64,000 bases of DNA from an uncultured Acetatifactor sp. (GCA_910586485.1 CAJUIA010000014.1:38914-102913); one strand, 5' to 3'. Numbered from the stretch's first letter, positions 1 to 8,686 are shown. Numbers and translations are program-made. Notes: generated by a model from the sequence alone, not told the origin.

Positions 1-1
1 G

Positions 2-244
2 GGGGACAGAGACGTGAAGATAGCGGGCATGTGCATAGGAAACAAAGATGTGCGCAGAGCGGTCACATTGGACGGCAGCACTTCGTTTATGCTGAAGGCC
101 GGGCAGGAAGTCTGCTCTGATGTCATAGATATATGGCTGTACTGCTGCGACTTTGAACTCCGGGTGGAATATGAGGAACAGGAAGGCGCAGGGAATTACC
201 GGAACTGTGTGGAATGTATTGAGTCGTGGAAGTATGAGAGGTAA
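2..244 (+). CDS. C-terminal part of an unrecognised protein, cut by the window edge
   Basis: The frame is open to the left edge, so the true start lies outside; a GTG at 14 is the first possible internal start. The visible 76 residues hold five cysteines (CIG, VCSD, YCC, NCVEC) and end in a charged tail. I recognise no family. It lies upstream of the glycan-type nucleotidyltransferase at 369 on the same strand. The 124 bases between them show no clear terminator, so the two may share a transcript. Function is not assignable. Confidence 0.45.
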   Translation, partial: GDRDVKIAGMCIGNKDVRRAVTLDGSTSFMLKAGQEVCSDVIDIWLYCCDFELRVEYEEQEGAGNYRNCVECIESWKYER

Positions 245-368
245 GGAAATAGATATCATTGTAAAACCGGACGAAGCTACTATGATTTTATTTGCGATTG
301 TTAAGTGAAACTGCGGCTGTGGTACAGAAGCAGACGTATTTGGAAAGCGGGAAGACAGAGGAATAAAT

Positions 369-1412
369 ATGCAGAAGAATTATATTGTCAACGAACAGAT
401 AACAGTAAGAGCTGCTATTGAAAAAATGATGAAGGAACGGATCAAGGCGGTTATTGTGGTTGATGAGGCAAATATTGTATCCGGGCTGTTCTCAAATGGC
501 GATATGAGAAATTTTTTCCTGGGAGGAGGATCGCTTTCCGCAAATATTTGCGAGGCTATGAACCGAAATCCGCGACTGTTTTATTCGGAGGATGAAGTAT
601 ATGAAGAAAGACAGACTTGCTTCCGTGTAATATACCCGATTATTGACAGTGCGAAGAGAGTTATTAAGGTTTTGGATTTTGAGAACATCAATCAAAACGG
701 GAAGGTGAATGATTCGCTGGTGGGTGTTCCCTTGGTGATCATGGCGGGTGGAAAAGGGACAAGATTATATCCCTATACGAAGATTTTGCCTAAACCATTG
801 ATTCCTATCGGTGATGTTACGATTACAGAGAGGATCATTCAATCTTTTCAAAGATACGGCTGCAGAGAAGTCATTATGATCCTGAAACACAAGGCAAATA
901 TGATAAAGGCATATATGGCGGAGCTGGAAAAGGATTATAAAATAGAATTTGCAGAAGAAGAAGAGTTTCTTGGGACTGCGGGAGGACTAAAGCTGATCAG
1001 AGATAAGATAAATACGTCCTTTTTTCTGTCTAACTGTGATATTTTAACAGATGCGGATTTGGAATGTATCTATAAAACTCATATAATGAAAAAAAATAAG
1101 ATCACTTTTGTCTGCGCGATGAAGGACATGACAATTCCATATGGGGTGGTAGAAACGAGGGAAGACGGAACAATCACACAGATAAAGGAAAAACCGGGCT
1201 TTTCCTTTTTGGTGAATACCGGCTTGTATGTGCTTGAGCCGGATGTCATAGATGAGGTGGAAAACGGAGAAGTCATAGATTTGCCGGATCTGGCCAAGCG
1301 TTATCTTGAACGGGGAGAAAAGGTAGGCGTTTTTCCTATATCGGAGAAGGAATGGATGGATATGGGGCAGTTTAATGAGATGGAAAAAATGATAAAGAAT
1401 ATAGGACTTTGA
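369..1412 (+). CDS. CBS-domain sugar-nucleotide pyrophosphorylase
   Basis: A 347-residue cytoplasmic protein. Residues 1-110 resemble a CBS pair (INxQITVRAAIEKM-like start, VVDEANIVSGLFSNGDMR). Residues 120-347 form an NTP-transferase domain with the signature MAGGKGTRLYPYTKILPKPL and the substrate-side FLSNCDILTDAD. This architecture occurs in nucleotidyltransferases that activate sugars for flagellin or capsule decoration, such as PtmE-like proteins. The reaction is expected to be NTP plus sugar-1-phosphate giving NDP-sugar; the sugar cannot be read from sequence. The gene precedes a large glycosyltransferase on the same strand, fitting a surface-glycan operon. The start codon is ATG after a GAGGAA ribosome site. 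Confidence 0.85.
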   Translation: MQKNYIVNEQITVRAAIEKMMKERIKAVIVVDEANIVSGLFSNGDMRNFFLGGGSLSANICEAMNRNPRLFYSEDEVYEERQTCFRVIYPIIDSAKRVIKVLDFENINQNGKVNDSLVGVPLVIMAGGKGTRLYPYTKILPKPLIPIGDVTITERIIQSFQRYGCREVIMILKHKANMIKAYMAELEKDYKIEFAEEEEFLGTAGGLKLIRDKINTSFFLSNCDILTDADLECIYKTHIMKKNKITFVCAMKDMTIPYGVVETREDGTITQIKEKPGFSFLVNTGLYVLEPDVIDEVENGEVIDLPDLAKRYLERGEKVGVFPISEKEWMDMGQFNEMEKMIKNIGL

Positions 1413-1491
1413 CATAAAATGAGTTACCATATTTGTCATGTTCAGGAGAATACGGCTGTGAAAAGGGTATTGGAAGAAAGGGATCTTAAGA

Positions 1492-3714
1492 ATGTATGAA
1501 GATATAATAAAAAAGATCAATGAGCAGAACTGGATAGAGGCTGCGCGGGAGTTATCTGCAATATTATCAGAAAATACACTGGATGAGCAGCTTGCCATAC
1601 TGGCAGCGACTGTATTAACTGCAAATGGCAATATTGAATCTGCGCGGAAAGTGATTACAGAAGGTCTGAAGCTGAATAGTGCAAATCATGAGTTGTGGCT
1701 TGTTTTGGGACAGACATATGAAGCGATCAATATCAATCAGGCATACCTGTGCTATGAAAATGCTTTATTTTACTGCAATAATAGTGAGGATGAGGAAGTA
1801 ATCAACAGCTTTTTGGATAATGCAAGAAGTAGCAGTGATTTTTGCGTGAATAAAAGTGCAATCGTGGTGCTGTCTTATAATACACTTCAGTATACAAAAG
1901 AATGTATTGAAAGCATTCGCGCTACCTGTCCTCAAAGCGCATATGAGCTGATCGTGATCGATAATGCTTCCGGCGATGGCAGTGTTCAATGGTTAAAGGA
2001 GCAGCAGGACACTATTTTGCAATGCAATGAGGAAAATGTGGGTTTTCCAGCAGGGTGTAATCAGGGCATAAGCCTTGCACAGAAGGACAGTGATATTTTC
2101 CTGCTGAATAATGATACCGTTCTGCCCCCAAATGCGTTGTTTTGGCTGAGGATGGGACTGTATGAGAATGATGATATAGGCGCTGCAGGTTCGGTATCAA
2201 ATTATGTGTCAAATTTCCAACAGGTGCAGTGGAATTGCCGGACGAGAGATGATTTTTTGAACGCAGCAGCGAAAAATAACCTCCCCATGGCAAGACCATA
2301 CGAGAGAAGAGCATATCTTGTAGGTTTTGCGATGCTTATTCGACGAGAGGCATTGAAGAAAACAGGATATTTTGATGAAATATTTACACCCGGCACCTAT
2401 GAAGATGAGGATATGGGTTTTAGGCTTTGTGAAAAAGGATACGATGTTATTTTGTGCTTAAACAGTTTTATTTATCATTATGGATCGGGCGGTGGATCTA
2501 ATACGCAGAAATGGAATGATCTATATGCAAGGAATGCGGCAAAGCTGGCAGACAAATGGGGATTTGATCCAAATAAATATGTGGTAGTCTGGCAGGATGC
2601 TGTAGACAGTATCTCTGCTGATGAAAAGTCGCCGTTGAAGGCGCTGGAAGTGGGCTGCGGTTTAGGCCTGACACTAATGTCATTAAAGGATCGGTTTCCT
2701 GATGCAGAAGTATACGGGATAGAAGAAAACAGCAACCTCTGGCCATTGATACCGAAGTATCTTGATGTACACCATTGCGACCCGGAAGCAGGAAGGCTTC
2801 CCTGGCGGAAGGGATATTTTGATCTGATTTTTATAAGTGATGTTTTGGATAACAGTTTTGATCAGGTTAACTTGGTACATAAGTATGCGGAATATTTGAA
2901 TAAAGGCGGTATGTTGATTACTTCCCGGGGGATTCTGAAAAAGAGTGATGTGATATCTGCGGAGGCAAATAAGAAAAAAGCGCCCGGTATTGCAATGTGC
3001 ATGTTTACTCATAATCATCCGGAAACAGTGGCGCAGGTGCTTGCGGCAACCTGTTTGAATTATTACCTTCATGGAGTTGATGTCTATTATTATGATTCCA
3101 GTGAAGACGATGCGACGGAGAAATTGGTGCGGGAATGGATCAACAGAGGCTATACGAACTTATATTATGTGAGTGTTAAGGGATTACTGCTGCCGGATAA
3201 GTGGATTGCTGTTTCCAGGGGAGAAGGGCTGGTTAAACGCTATGACTATATATGGCCTTCAAAGGATAGGACAGTATGGCCCAAAGAAACATTGGATGCT
3301 ATAGGAGAACATATTGTGGAGGGCCCGGATATTTTGTATCTGGAGGTGCGGGGGAATGCTTCGGAGCCGGAGAAAAGTGTATATGGGAACGGCATTATGC
3401 TATATCAGAAGCACAGCTTGGGTCTGACGTCAATAGATACTTCCATATACAGATATGATTCTGTTTTCGCGGACACAGCGGAGTATCAAAACGCGTATGA
3501 GAAGGCAGCTGGTTTTACACATTTTTATCTTATTTTGAAGAAGCTGGCTGAAATGGAGAAGCCTAAGTGTTGTATTTTACAAGGCAAAAGAATCACTTTA
3601 TATGATGTCAAAACAGAATCTATGTGGACGGACCAATCTTTTTATATATGGAAGGATCGCTGGATCAATGTAAATGAACAACTTCCAAAGTGCTATGCGC
3701 CGTACAGAGAATAG
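1492..3714 (+). CDS. Multidomain glycosyltransferase: TPR-like, GT2, methyltransferase-like and second GT-like part
   Basis: A 740-residue protein in at least three parts. Residues 1-110 are helical and TPR-like. Residues about 120-345 form a GT2 domain (SAIVVLSYNTLQYTKECIES, FLLNNDTVLP with a DxD-like centre, YEDEDMGFRL). Residues about 375-480 carry a Rossmann methyltransferase glycine motif (LEVGCGLGLTL). Residues about 500-740 hold a second glycosyltransferase-like segment (MCMFTHNHPETVAQV, VDVYYYDSS). Such fusions decorate flagellin, capsule or wall polymers. It is expected to be cytoplasmic, with no signal peptide. It follows the CBS nucleotidyltransferase by 80 bases. Donor and acceptor are unknown, and the C-terminal part could be inactive. 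Confidence 0.82.
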   Translation: MYEDIIKKINEQNWIEAARELSAILSENTLDEQLAILAATVLTANGNIESARKVITEGLKLNSANHELWLVLGQTYEAININQAYLCYENALFYCNNSEDEEVINSFLDNARSSSDFCVNKSAIVVLSYNTLQYTKECIESIRATCPQSAYELIVIDNASGDGSVQWLKEQQDTILQCNEENVGFPAGCNQGISLAQKDSDIFLLNNDTVLPPNALFWLRMGLYENDDIGAAGSVSNYVSNFQQVQWNCRTRDDFLNAAAKNNLPMARPYERRAYLVGFAMLIRREALKKTGYFDEIFTPGTYEDEDMGFRLCEKGYDVILCLNSFIYHYGSGGGSNTQKWNDLYARNAAKLADKWGFDPNKYVVVWQDAVDSISADEKSPLKALEVGCGLGLTLMSLKDRFPDAEVYGIEENSNLWPLIPKYLDVHHCDPEAGRLPWRKGYFDLIFISDVLDNSFDQVNLVHKYAEYLNKGGMLITSRGILKKSDVISAEANKKKAPGIAMCMFTHNHPETVAQVLAATCLNYYLHGVDVYYYDSSEDDATEKLVREWINRGYTNLYYVSVKGLLLPDKWIAVSRGEGLVKRYDYIWPSKDRTVWPKETLDAIGEHIVEGPDILYLEVRGNASEPEKSVYGNGIMLYQKHSLGLTSIDTSIYRYDSVFADTAEYQNAYEKAAGFTHFYLILKKLAEMEKPKCCILQGKRITLYDVKTESMWTDQSFYIWKDRWINVNEQLPKCYAPYRE

Positions 3715-3885
3715 GTGATAAAGTATGTTGCAAGTCAGCCCTGGCTGCTCGGAGGTATTGAAAGGCTGAAGGAATTAAAGGCTGCGGGAGCATTGACTGT
3801 GGAGAAGCTTGACGAGATAGAAAAAGATTGGGAGAGTGTGTCAGATATTCCATTTGAAGAAGTGAGAAGAATTGCGCAAGGGTAA
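3715..3885 (+). CDS. Small 56-residue protein or relic
   Basis: A GTG start lies directly after the glycosyltransferase stop, and the frame runs 56 codons (QPWLLGGIERLKELKAAGAL). The middle recalls the SHOCT-type short helix-turn-helix sequence, but the match is by eye only. It may be a real tiny downstream gene or a fragment left by decay, since the next stretch is clearly degenerate. Confidence 0.3.
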   Translation: MIKYVASQPWLLGGIERLKELKAAGALTVEKLDEIEKDWESVSDIPFEEVRRIAQG

Positions 3886-3897
3886 CAGGAGCGTATA

Positions 3898-4460
3898 GTG
3901 AAGAGGGTGTTGTTGCGGTTATTTGACAGGATATTTCAGTTAGGGTTATGTGCCGGATGCAAATGCTCTTTTTTATTCGGGCGATCCTCAAGTTGTATGG
4001 CAGTAGAACGTATGTACAGAGACAAGGTGGAATCTATACTAGTGTGAAAGACGATGCTTATTTGATGTATGTTGATTATTATGAGAATTATTCTTCGTAT
4101 CCTACGGTGATCGAGGAATTTTTGGACGCGTTTATGCTGGATGCTGATAAGAGACTGATCCTTTTTATCCAGAATGATATTAAGGATGTACGTGTTGATG
4201 AAATGGCTGTTCTAAGATTAAAGGACCTTGTGCAGGAAGTGAATGAATCTCAGGATATAAAGTGTCGATTGGAAGTAGTTATTGGCAATAAGCAGGAAGC
4301 AGTTTCCTGTTTGCTGGAGGCATCTCATTTTATTATGGCACGGACATATGACACTGTTTATACGACTTGTCCGGCAGATCGCTTTGGTATAGAGCTTATA
4401 TCCGGCGTTGATACAAATGTTGTGTTTACTACAAGTGGGTACAATATGGTTCGAGAGTAA
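3898..4460 (+). pseudogene. Degenerate glycan-locus protein with frameshift
   Basis: Two overlapping frames together look like one protein. A GTG-started frame at 3898 ends in MAVERMYRDKVESILV and stops near 4046. The neighbouring frame, open from 3948, then continues as SVKDDAYLMYVDYYENYSSY and runs to 4460, ending in NVVFTTSGYNMVRE. A third frame just upstream reads like coding sequence as well (YVPDANALFYSGDPQVVWQ) before a stop. The pattern suggests one ancestral gene broken by one or more indels. The family is unknown; the position suggests a surface-glycan enzyme. A real shorter protein from 3948 cannot be excluded. Confidence 0.5.
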
Positions 4461-4519
4461 GGGCATTCTTAGTATTTTAATGTGGACGAAAAGCCAGTGA
4501 AAGCAGGAAGGACAATACG

Positions 4520-4942
4520 ATGAGGAATAAATATACATTGAAGGTATTTCCTGCCAGATTGTGGAGAGAGGTTTACCGGGTGATTGAAATATCCGGTGAA
4601 CACTCTCTGGATAATCTGTGTAGCGTGATTTTAAAGGCGTTTGAATTTGTGGACGAGCATCTGTATGAGTTCTGCATGGATAACAGGATGTACAGTGAGT
4701 ACTGTTATCAGTCGGATCCGGAAGACGGAGAGCCTTCCACAAGAACAAAGCTTGATAAAATAGGACTGAAAACAAAGCAAAAATTCTCACTCCACTACGA
4801 TTTTGGAGATGACTGGATGTTTACGATCACAGTTCAAAACATTACGGAAGTATCGAAAAAAACTGCGCCGGTCGTGATCAAAGGAAAGGGTTTCAAACAG
4901 CAGTATCCTGAATGGGATGATGGGGAAGATGATTTCGAATAA
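4520..4942 (+). CDS. Plasmid pRiA4b ORF-3-like protein
   Basis: A 140-residue protein matching the PRiA4_ORF3 family (PF07929, IS1096 passenger TnpR-like). It shows the hallmark aromatic and acidic block LHYDFGDDWMFTITVQ near residue 95 and the acidic end YPEWDDGEDDFE. Members are common on plasmids and transposons in gut Firmicutes; their biochemical role is unsettled. This copy is shorter than many relatives and ends soon after the core motif. It stands alone between decayed glycan genes and an AT-rich cassette, consistent with an accessory patch. The start is ATG after GGAAGG. Confidence 0.75.
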   Translation: MRNKYTLKVFPARLWREVYRVIEISGEHSLDNLCSVILKAFEFVDEHLYEFCMDNRMYSEYCYQSDPEDGEPSTRTKLDKIGLKTKQKFSLHYDFGDDWMFTITVQNITEVSKKTAPVVIKGKGFKQQYPEWDDGEDDFE

Positions 4943-5080
4943 TGGCTGAAGCAGGGAAGATTGTAATCAGGGACAGAAAGCTTGCTAATGGCCTGTTAGA
5001 AATATTAATGACGAAAAGCAAATCTCTGCATATCATTTTATAGGCATAAACTTAATAAACTGATTTTATGTAAATATCAT

Positions 5081-5108
5081 TTGATTTATGATGAGTTTAT
5101 GTTATAAT
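5081..5108 (+). promoter_or_regulatory. SigmaA-type promoter of the RelA/SpoT cassette
   Basis: TTGATT at 5081-5086 and a perfect TATAAT at 5103-5108 are 16 bases apart, in a very AT-rich stretch. Transcription would begin near 5115, about 23 bases before the ATG at 5138. Confidence 0.65.
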
Positions 5109-5137
5109 TACGATAGTTGAATCTAGGAGATGTGAGA

Positions 5138-6130
5138 ATGACGGTCAGAAAGCAAGATACGGAAGAGCAGTTTATTAAAAAGAATCGGCTTATTACAATC
5201 TATGAAAAGGCAAAAGCTGTAGATCCTGAATTATGGGATACCTTGAAAAAGATCAGGGAGCATTATAAAGAATACTCAAAACATTGTGACGCTATTGCGA
5301 AGCAAACAGTGCTGGAAATTCTGGGGGACAAAGGAGCGGATAGCATCCATTCAGTTCGGTTTAGAATTAAGAACGTTGATAGCTTGCTATCCAAAATAGT
5401 TAAAAAGAAAGCATATTTATCAAAAGAAATTCAAGAGGATTATGAGATTGAAAAATATCGTGCATTAGATGACAAGAATTATTTTAAGATTATCACGGAT
5501 ATAAGTGGTATCAGGATTTTGATTCGATACCGTGAACAGTGGGAAACAGTGCACGATTGGCTTTGGGGGAAATATTATCAGGGAGATGAGTATTATTTAA
5601 GGGATTTTGTTGCTGACTATAAGAGCAATGTGGGAAAATCTTTTATTGTGGAAAGACCCAAAGTTTATTATCGAAATGATGGGGATCGTATATTTTACGA
5701 GCAAATGGGGAAGGATACTTTTGATTTAAAAAAATCGGATGAAGGTTATAATAGCATACATTATCTCATAAATGTTGATGGGAAATATATCGAAATTCAA
5801 ATGCGAACGATACTGGATGAAGCATGGAGCGAGTGTACCCACGATATTATTTATAAAAATAATAATAGGGATCAGAAAGCCGAATTACAATATTTGTCGC
5901 AATGTTTGTCACAACAAACGATTGCGGCAGAAACTATTACTAATCTGATGTATGAAAAAGTAAATAAAAAAGGCACTATCTTTGGAAAAAAAGTTAAACG
6001 CCAAAATCAAACTAAAAAATCTCCGCGGACAGCTGCGGTGTCTATGAGTACAGTAGAAAGGCGAATGCATTTGCTGGAAGAGCAGTCATTAACCCAGCCA
6101 TTTGATGGAAACTTGGATTCAATACTATAA
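5138..6130 (+). CDS. RelA/SpoT-domain nucleotide pyrophosphokinase, first gene of a three-gene cassette
   Basis: A 330-residue protein; ATG 5138 is chosen because AGGAGA sits 7 bases upstream. Synthetase-fold motifs are present: RFRIKNVDSLLSKI near residue 80, DISGIRILIRY near 120, GYNSIHYLI with the nucleotide-stacking Tyr near 210, and IEIQMRTILDEAWSECTHD near 230 with the catalytic Glu. There is no HD hydrolase domain and no TGS or ACT domain, so this is a lone synthetase, as in small alarmone synthetases and toxSAS toxins that make (p)ppGpp or ppApp or pyrophosphorylate tRNA. The C-terminal 60 residues are Lys-rich. It is followed at 15 bases by two small genes. A role in stress or phage defence is inference. 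Confidence 0.8.
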   Translation: MTVRKQDTEEQFIKKNRLITIYEKAKAVDPELWDTLKKIREHYKEYSKHCDAIAKQTVLEILGDKGADSIHSVRFRIKNVDSLLSKIVKKKAYLSKEIQEDYEIEKYRALDDKNYFKIITDISGIRILIRYREQWETVHDWLWGKYYQGDEYYLRDFVADYKSNVGKSFIVERPKVYYRNDGDRIFYEQMGKDTFDLKKSDEGYNSIHYLINVDGKYIEIQMRTILDEAWSECTHDIIYKNNNRDQKAELQYLSQCLSQQTIAAETITNLMYEKVNKKGTIFGKKVKRQNQTKKSPRTAAVSMSTVERRMHLLEEQSLTQPFDGNLDSIL

Positions 6131-6145
6131 TTTTGAGGTGGAAAA

Positions 6146-6349
6146 ATGACCATAAGTGAAAAAAGTGCCAAAAATTTTATTACATTATTAGAAAGAGGCG
6201 TCATCCGAAAAAGTATTTTGCCTAATACATCAGAAAATTATAGCCTGGAGCAGGAAAAAAGAGACCTGTATCATTACAAAAAGTTTTTACAGTCTTTTGC
6301 ATATGATGATATTTTGGAATGTGAGGTAAAAGCGTATTATGGAGACTGA
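6146..6349 (+). CDS. 67-residue partner of the RelA/SpoT gene, unknown family
   Basis: A small soluble protein starting at ATG 6146 behind a GAGGTGG ribosome site, 15 bases after the synthetase-domain gene. It overlaps the next gene by 11 bases, so the three are almost certainly co-transcribed and translationally coupled. It has no transmembrane segment or cysteine pattern; it is mixed-charge and mostly helical in appearance (KSAKNFITLLERG, EQEKRDLYHYKKFLQSF). I recognise no family. Its size and position fit an antitoxin or adaptor, which is inference only. Confidence 0.6.
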   Translation: MTISEKSAKNFITLLERGVIRKSILPNTSENYSLEQEKRDLYHYKKFLQSFAYDDILECEVKAYYGD

Positions 6350-6881
6350 GACAAAAAGCTTAAATTACAGCGACATTATATCTGCATTTGGAAAAGATAA
6401 GATCGAGCAGAGATACAGTACTTTACACGAGTATTTATTGACATTTATAAAAAGACAAAAGTATGAAGGAAAAGTCAGAATTGCTGAAAGTGTATTAAAC
6501 CAGGCGGTCGTTGATTATTTCGCAGATATACATAGATTAAAAAATTTTCATCATATCGAGGCAATCAATTTCCTGAAAATTCATGCTTATACGGCATACT
6601 GGATTTTAAGAAGGAAGCCACTGCAAATAATTGAGGATGATTCTCAGGATGTGGAGCTTGCCTTTGTTAATGAAAGATTTGTATCGTCATATTTATTGCA
6701 ATATTTGCGTGGTGATTATGAGACCGTTATAATTGCGGCTTCAGAACGGGTAACATATTTTGAGTTTGTTAAAAATCTGGAATATTATTTACGCTATAGA
6801 GTAGTTACACCTCAAATGTTGGAAACTATGCTTGAGGCGTATCAGGCAGGCATATCTTTCCAGAAATCAATTACAGATTAA
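6339..6881 (+). CDS. 180-residue third gene of the RelA/SpoT cassette, unknown family
   Basis: A soluble, helical protein, Tyr- and Ile-rich (SEYLL-like repeats, HIEAINFLKIHAYTAYWILRR, YFEFVKNLEYYLRYR). It has no signal peptide, membrane span or recognised catalytic motif. The start at ATG 6339 lies inside the end of the 67-residue gene. A hairpin terminator follows at 6955. Codon use and base composition are as AT-rich as the two genes before it and differ from the GC-richer rfb genes after it, so the trio probably arrived together. It may neutralise or sense for the synthetase; this is untested. Confidence 0.6.
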   Translation: METETKSLNYSDIISAFGKDKIEQRYSTLHEYLLTFIKRQKYEGKVRIAESVLNQAVVDYFADIHRLKNFHHIEAINFLKIHAYTAYWILRRKPLQIIEDDSQDVELAFVNERFVSSYLLQYLRGDYETVIIAASERVTYFEFVKNLEYYLRYRVVTPQMLETMLEAYQAGISFQKSITD

Positions 6882-6954
6882 AATTTCTGTAGGCATGTCA
6901 TCGCCTAATTAGTGTTTGTTGATTAAGCCTTGGAAGCCCAAATTATTAATGGTG

Positions 6955-6996
6955 GAGGAAGTCTGTTTTATCATACAGATTTCCTCGTTTTGTTTT
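6955..6996 (+). terminator. Rho-independent terminator after the RelA/SpoT cassette
   Basis: Arms GAGGAAGTCTGT (6955-6966) and ACAGATTTCCTC (6975-6986) pair over 12 positions with one G-T, followed by GTTTTGTTTT. Confidence 0.75.
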
Positions 6997-7005
6997 GAAT
7001 ATAGA

Positions 7006-7035
7006 TTGCTAAACATATGATACCTATGTTAGAAT
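7006..7035 (+). promoter_or_regulatory. Possible promoter of the rfb cluster
   Basis: TTGCTA (7006-7011) and TAGAAT (7030-7035) are 18 bases apart, between the preceding terminator and the first rfb gene. The match is moderate. Confidence 0.4.
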
Positions 7036-7073
7036 CAAAGCAGGACAAAAACGCAGGGAGGGCGTAAGCTGCT

Positions 7074-7856
7074 ATGAAGGTAGTGATTTTGGCAGGAGGC
7101 CGGCAAAGTACACTCAGCAACAATGGAGAGGGGATTCCCAAGCCCATGGTGGAATTGGGAGGAAGACCTTTGCTTTGGCATATCATGAAGCATTTCTCAA
7201 AATATGGTCTGAAGGAATTTATTGTCTGCGGCGGTTATCGGGTGGACAGAATCAAGGATTATTTTAATGATTTTTATATTTTTGAATCAGATATTACGGT
7301 GGATTTAGGCAAAAATACCATAGAAGTCCATGAGAAGAGAACAGAGGACTGGAAGGTGACGGTGGTGGATACGGGGCTGGAATCATCGCCTGGGCAGCGT
7401 ATTCGTGCTGTATCACATTATTTGTGCGACAGGGACGATAAGGATGAAGATTTTCTGGTGACTTATGGTGACTGTCTCTCGGATGTGAATGCGGATGTTT
7501 TATTGGCGGCGCATAAAAAAAGCGGGAAGCCGGTAACGCTGGTGATGGCAAAGCCTCAGGGGCGTAAGCAGCTTTTAACCATAGATGAAAGCGGTTTGCT
7601 GGATTATGAGAAGACAAGCCCTATGGTTGCGCAGGCGGCATGGGTAAATGCGGACTGTTTTGTGATGAAAAAAGAAGCGCTGAAGTATCTGCAGGGGGAC
7701 TGCGATTTGGAGACGCAGGTATTTCGCGGGTTATCCGGCGCAGGGCAGGTGGCGGCTTATCGGCACGAAGGTTATTGGATTACCGTGGAAACTCTGCGTG
7801 ATCTGGTGGGAGCCGAGAGACTGTGGGATGAAGGCTGTGCGCCCTGGATTATATAA
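7074..7856 (+). CDS. Divergent RfbF-like nucleotidyltransferase paralogue
   Basis: A 260-residue protein aligning end to end with the glucose-1-phosphate cytidylyltransferase encoded just downstream. The nucleotide-binding signature is altered: the paralogue has LAGGRQSTLSNNGEGIPKPM where the canonical form is LAGGKGTR...TKPKPM, so the usual G-x-G-T-R turn is lost. Other active-region motifs remain in changed form (TYGDCLSDVN for TYGDGVSDVD, WVNADCFVM for WVNAGFMVM, AYRHEGYW for AYRHQGFW). It may use another sugar or nucleotide, or act as a regulatory or inactive partner. It is the first gene of the rfb run. Confidence 0.75.
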   Translation: MKVVILAGGRQSTLSNNGEGIPKPMVELGGRPLLWHIMKHFSKYGLKEFIVCGGYRVDRIKDYFNDFYIFESDITVDLGKNTIEVHEKRTEDWKVTVVDTGLESSPGQRIRAVSHYLCDRDDKDEDFLVTYGDCLSDVNADVLLAAHKKSGKPVTLVMAKPQGRKQLLTIDESGLLDYEKTSPMVAQAAWVNADCFVMKKEALKYLQGDCDLETQVFRGLSGAGQVAAYRHEGYWITVETLRDLVGAERLWDEGCAPWII

Positions 7857-7882
7857 AACAGACAGAAAGGTATGGCGAGGTC

Positions 7883-8659
7883 ATGAAGGTAGTAATCTTA
7901 GCCGGAGGAAAGGGAACCAGAATCAGTGAAGAATCCAGGACAAAGCCGAAGCCTATGGTGGAGATTGGTGGAAAACCTATTATTTGGCATATCATGAAGC
8001 TGTATTCTTACTATGGCTTTCATGAGTTTATCATTTGCTGCGGCTATTTGGGGCAGGTGATAAAGGAGTATTTTGTTCATTATTATATGTATGAGGCAGA
8101 CAGCACCTTCTGCCTGGATTCCAGCAAGACGGTTTTTCATGAAGCGGCGGCAGAGCCCTGGCGGGTGACGCTGGCAAATACGGGGCTGAATACGCTGACG
8201 GCAGGGCGCATTCTGAAGGTCAGGGATTATATCGGCAATGAGCCGTTTCTTCTGACCTATGGGGACGGGGTGTCAGATGTGGATATACCGAAACTGATAG
8301 AATTTCATAAACAACAGGGACGCATTGCAACGATTACCACGGTACAGCCATTAGGAAGATTTGGAGGCGTGCAGATCGAGCCGGAGAGTAATCAGATATT
8401 ACGGTTTAAGGAGAAGGCAAGAGAGGATCAGGCTTGGGTGAACGCAGGATTTATGGTAATGGAGCCGGAGGTGTTTGCGTATCTGGGAGATGGAAGCGAA
8501 ATGCTGGAGGGTAAGCCCTTTGAACGGCTGGCGGCAGCAGGGCGGATGAGCGCATACAGGCATCAGGGGTTTTGGTCGCCCATGGATAATATGCGGGATA
8601 AGGCATATCTGGAAGAGCTTTGGGAGAGCGGAGAGGCACCCTGGAGGAAATGGCAGTAA
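7883..8659 (+). CDS. rfbF: Glucose-1-phosphate cytidylyltransferase
   Basis: This enzyme makes CDP-glucose from CTP and glucose-1-phosphate, the first step of CDP-3,6-dideoxyhexose synthesis. The 258-residue protein has the family signature LAGGKGTRISEESRTKPKPM at the N-terminus, TYGDGVSDVD for metal and nucleotide binding, WVNAGFMVMEPEVF, and the C-terminal RHQGFWSPMDNMRDK. Length is typical. It lies 26 bases after its divergent paralogue and 27 before rfbH; rfbG follows, so all pathway steps to the 3-deoxy intermediate are collinear. Confidence 0.93.
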   Translation: MKVVILAGGKGTRISEESRTKPKPMVEIGGKPIIWHIMKLYSYYGFHEFIICCGYLGQVIKEYFVHYYMYEADSTFCLDSSKTVFHEAAAEPWRVTLANTGLNTLTAGRILKVRDYIGNEPFLLTYGDGVSDVDIPKLIEFHKQQGRIATITTVQPLGRFGGVQIEPESNQILRFKEKAREDQAWVNAGFMVMEPEVFAYLGDGSEMLEGKPFERLAAAGRMSAYRHQGFWSPMDNMRDKAYLEELWESGEAPWRKWQ

Positions 8660-8686
8660 GGTCCGGGAAGGAGAAGAAAATCAAAA

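Noticed and set aside
6146..6881. Phage origin for the two genes after the RelA/SpoT protein
   Set aside because: No phage structural, integrase or lysis genes nearby; composition alone does not show phage origin.
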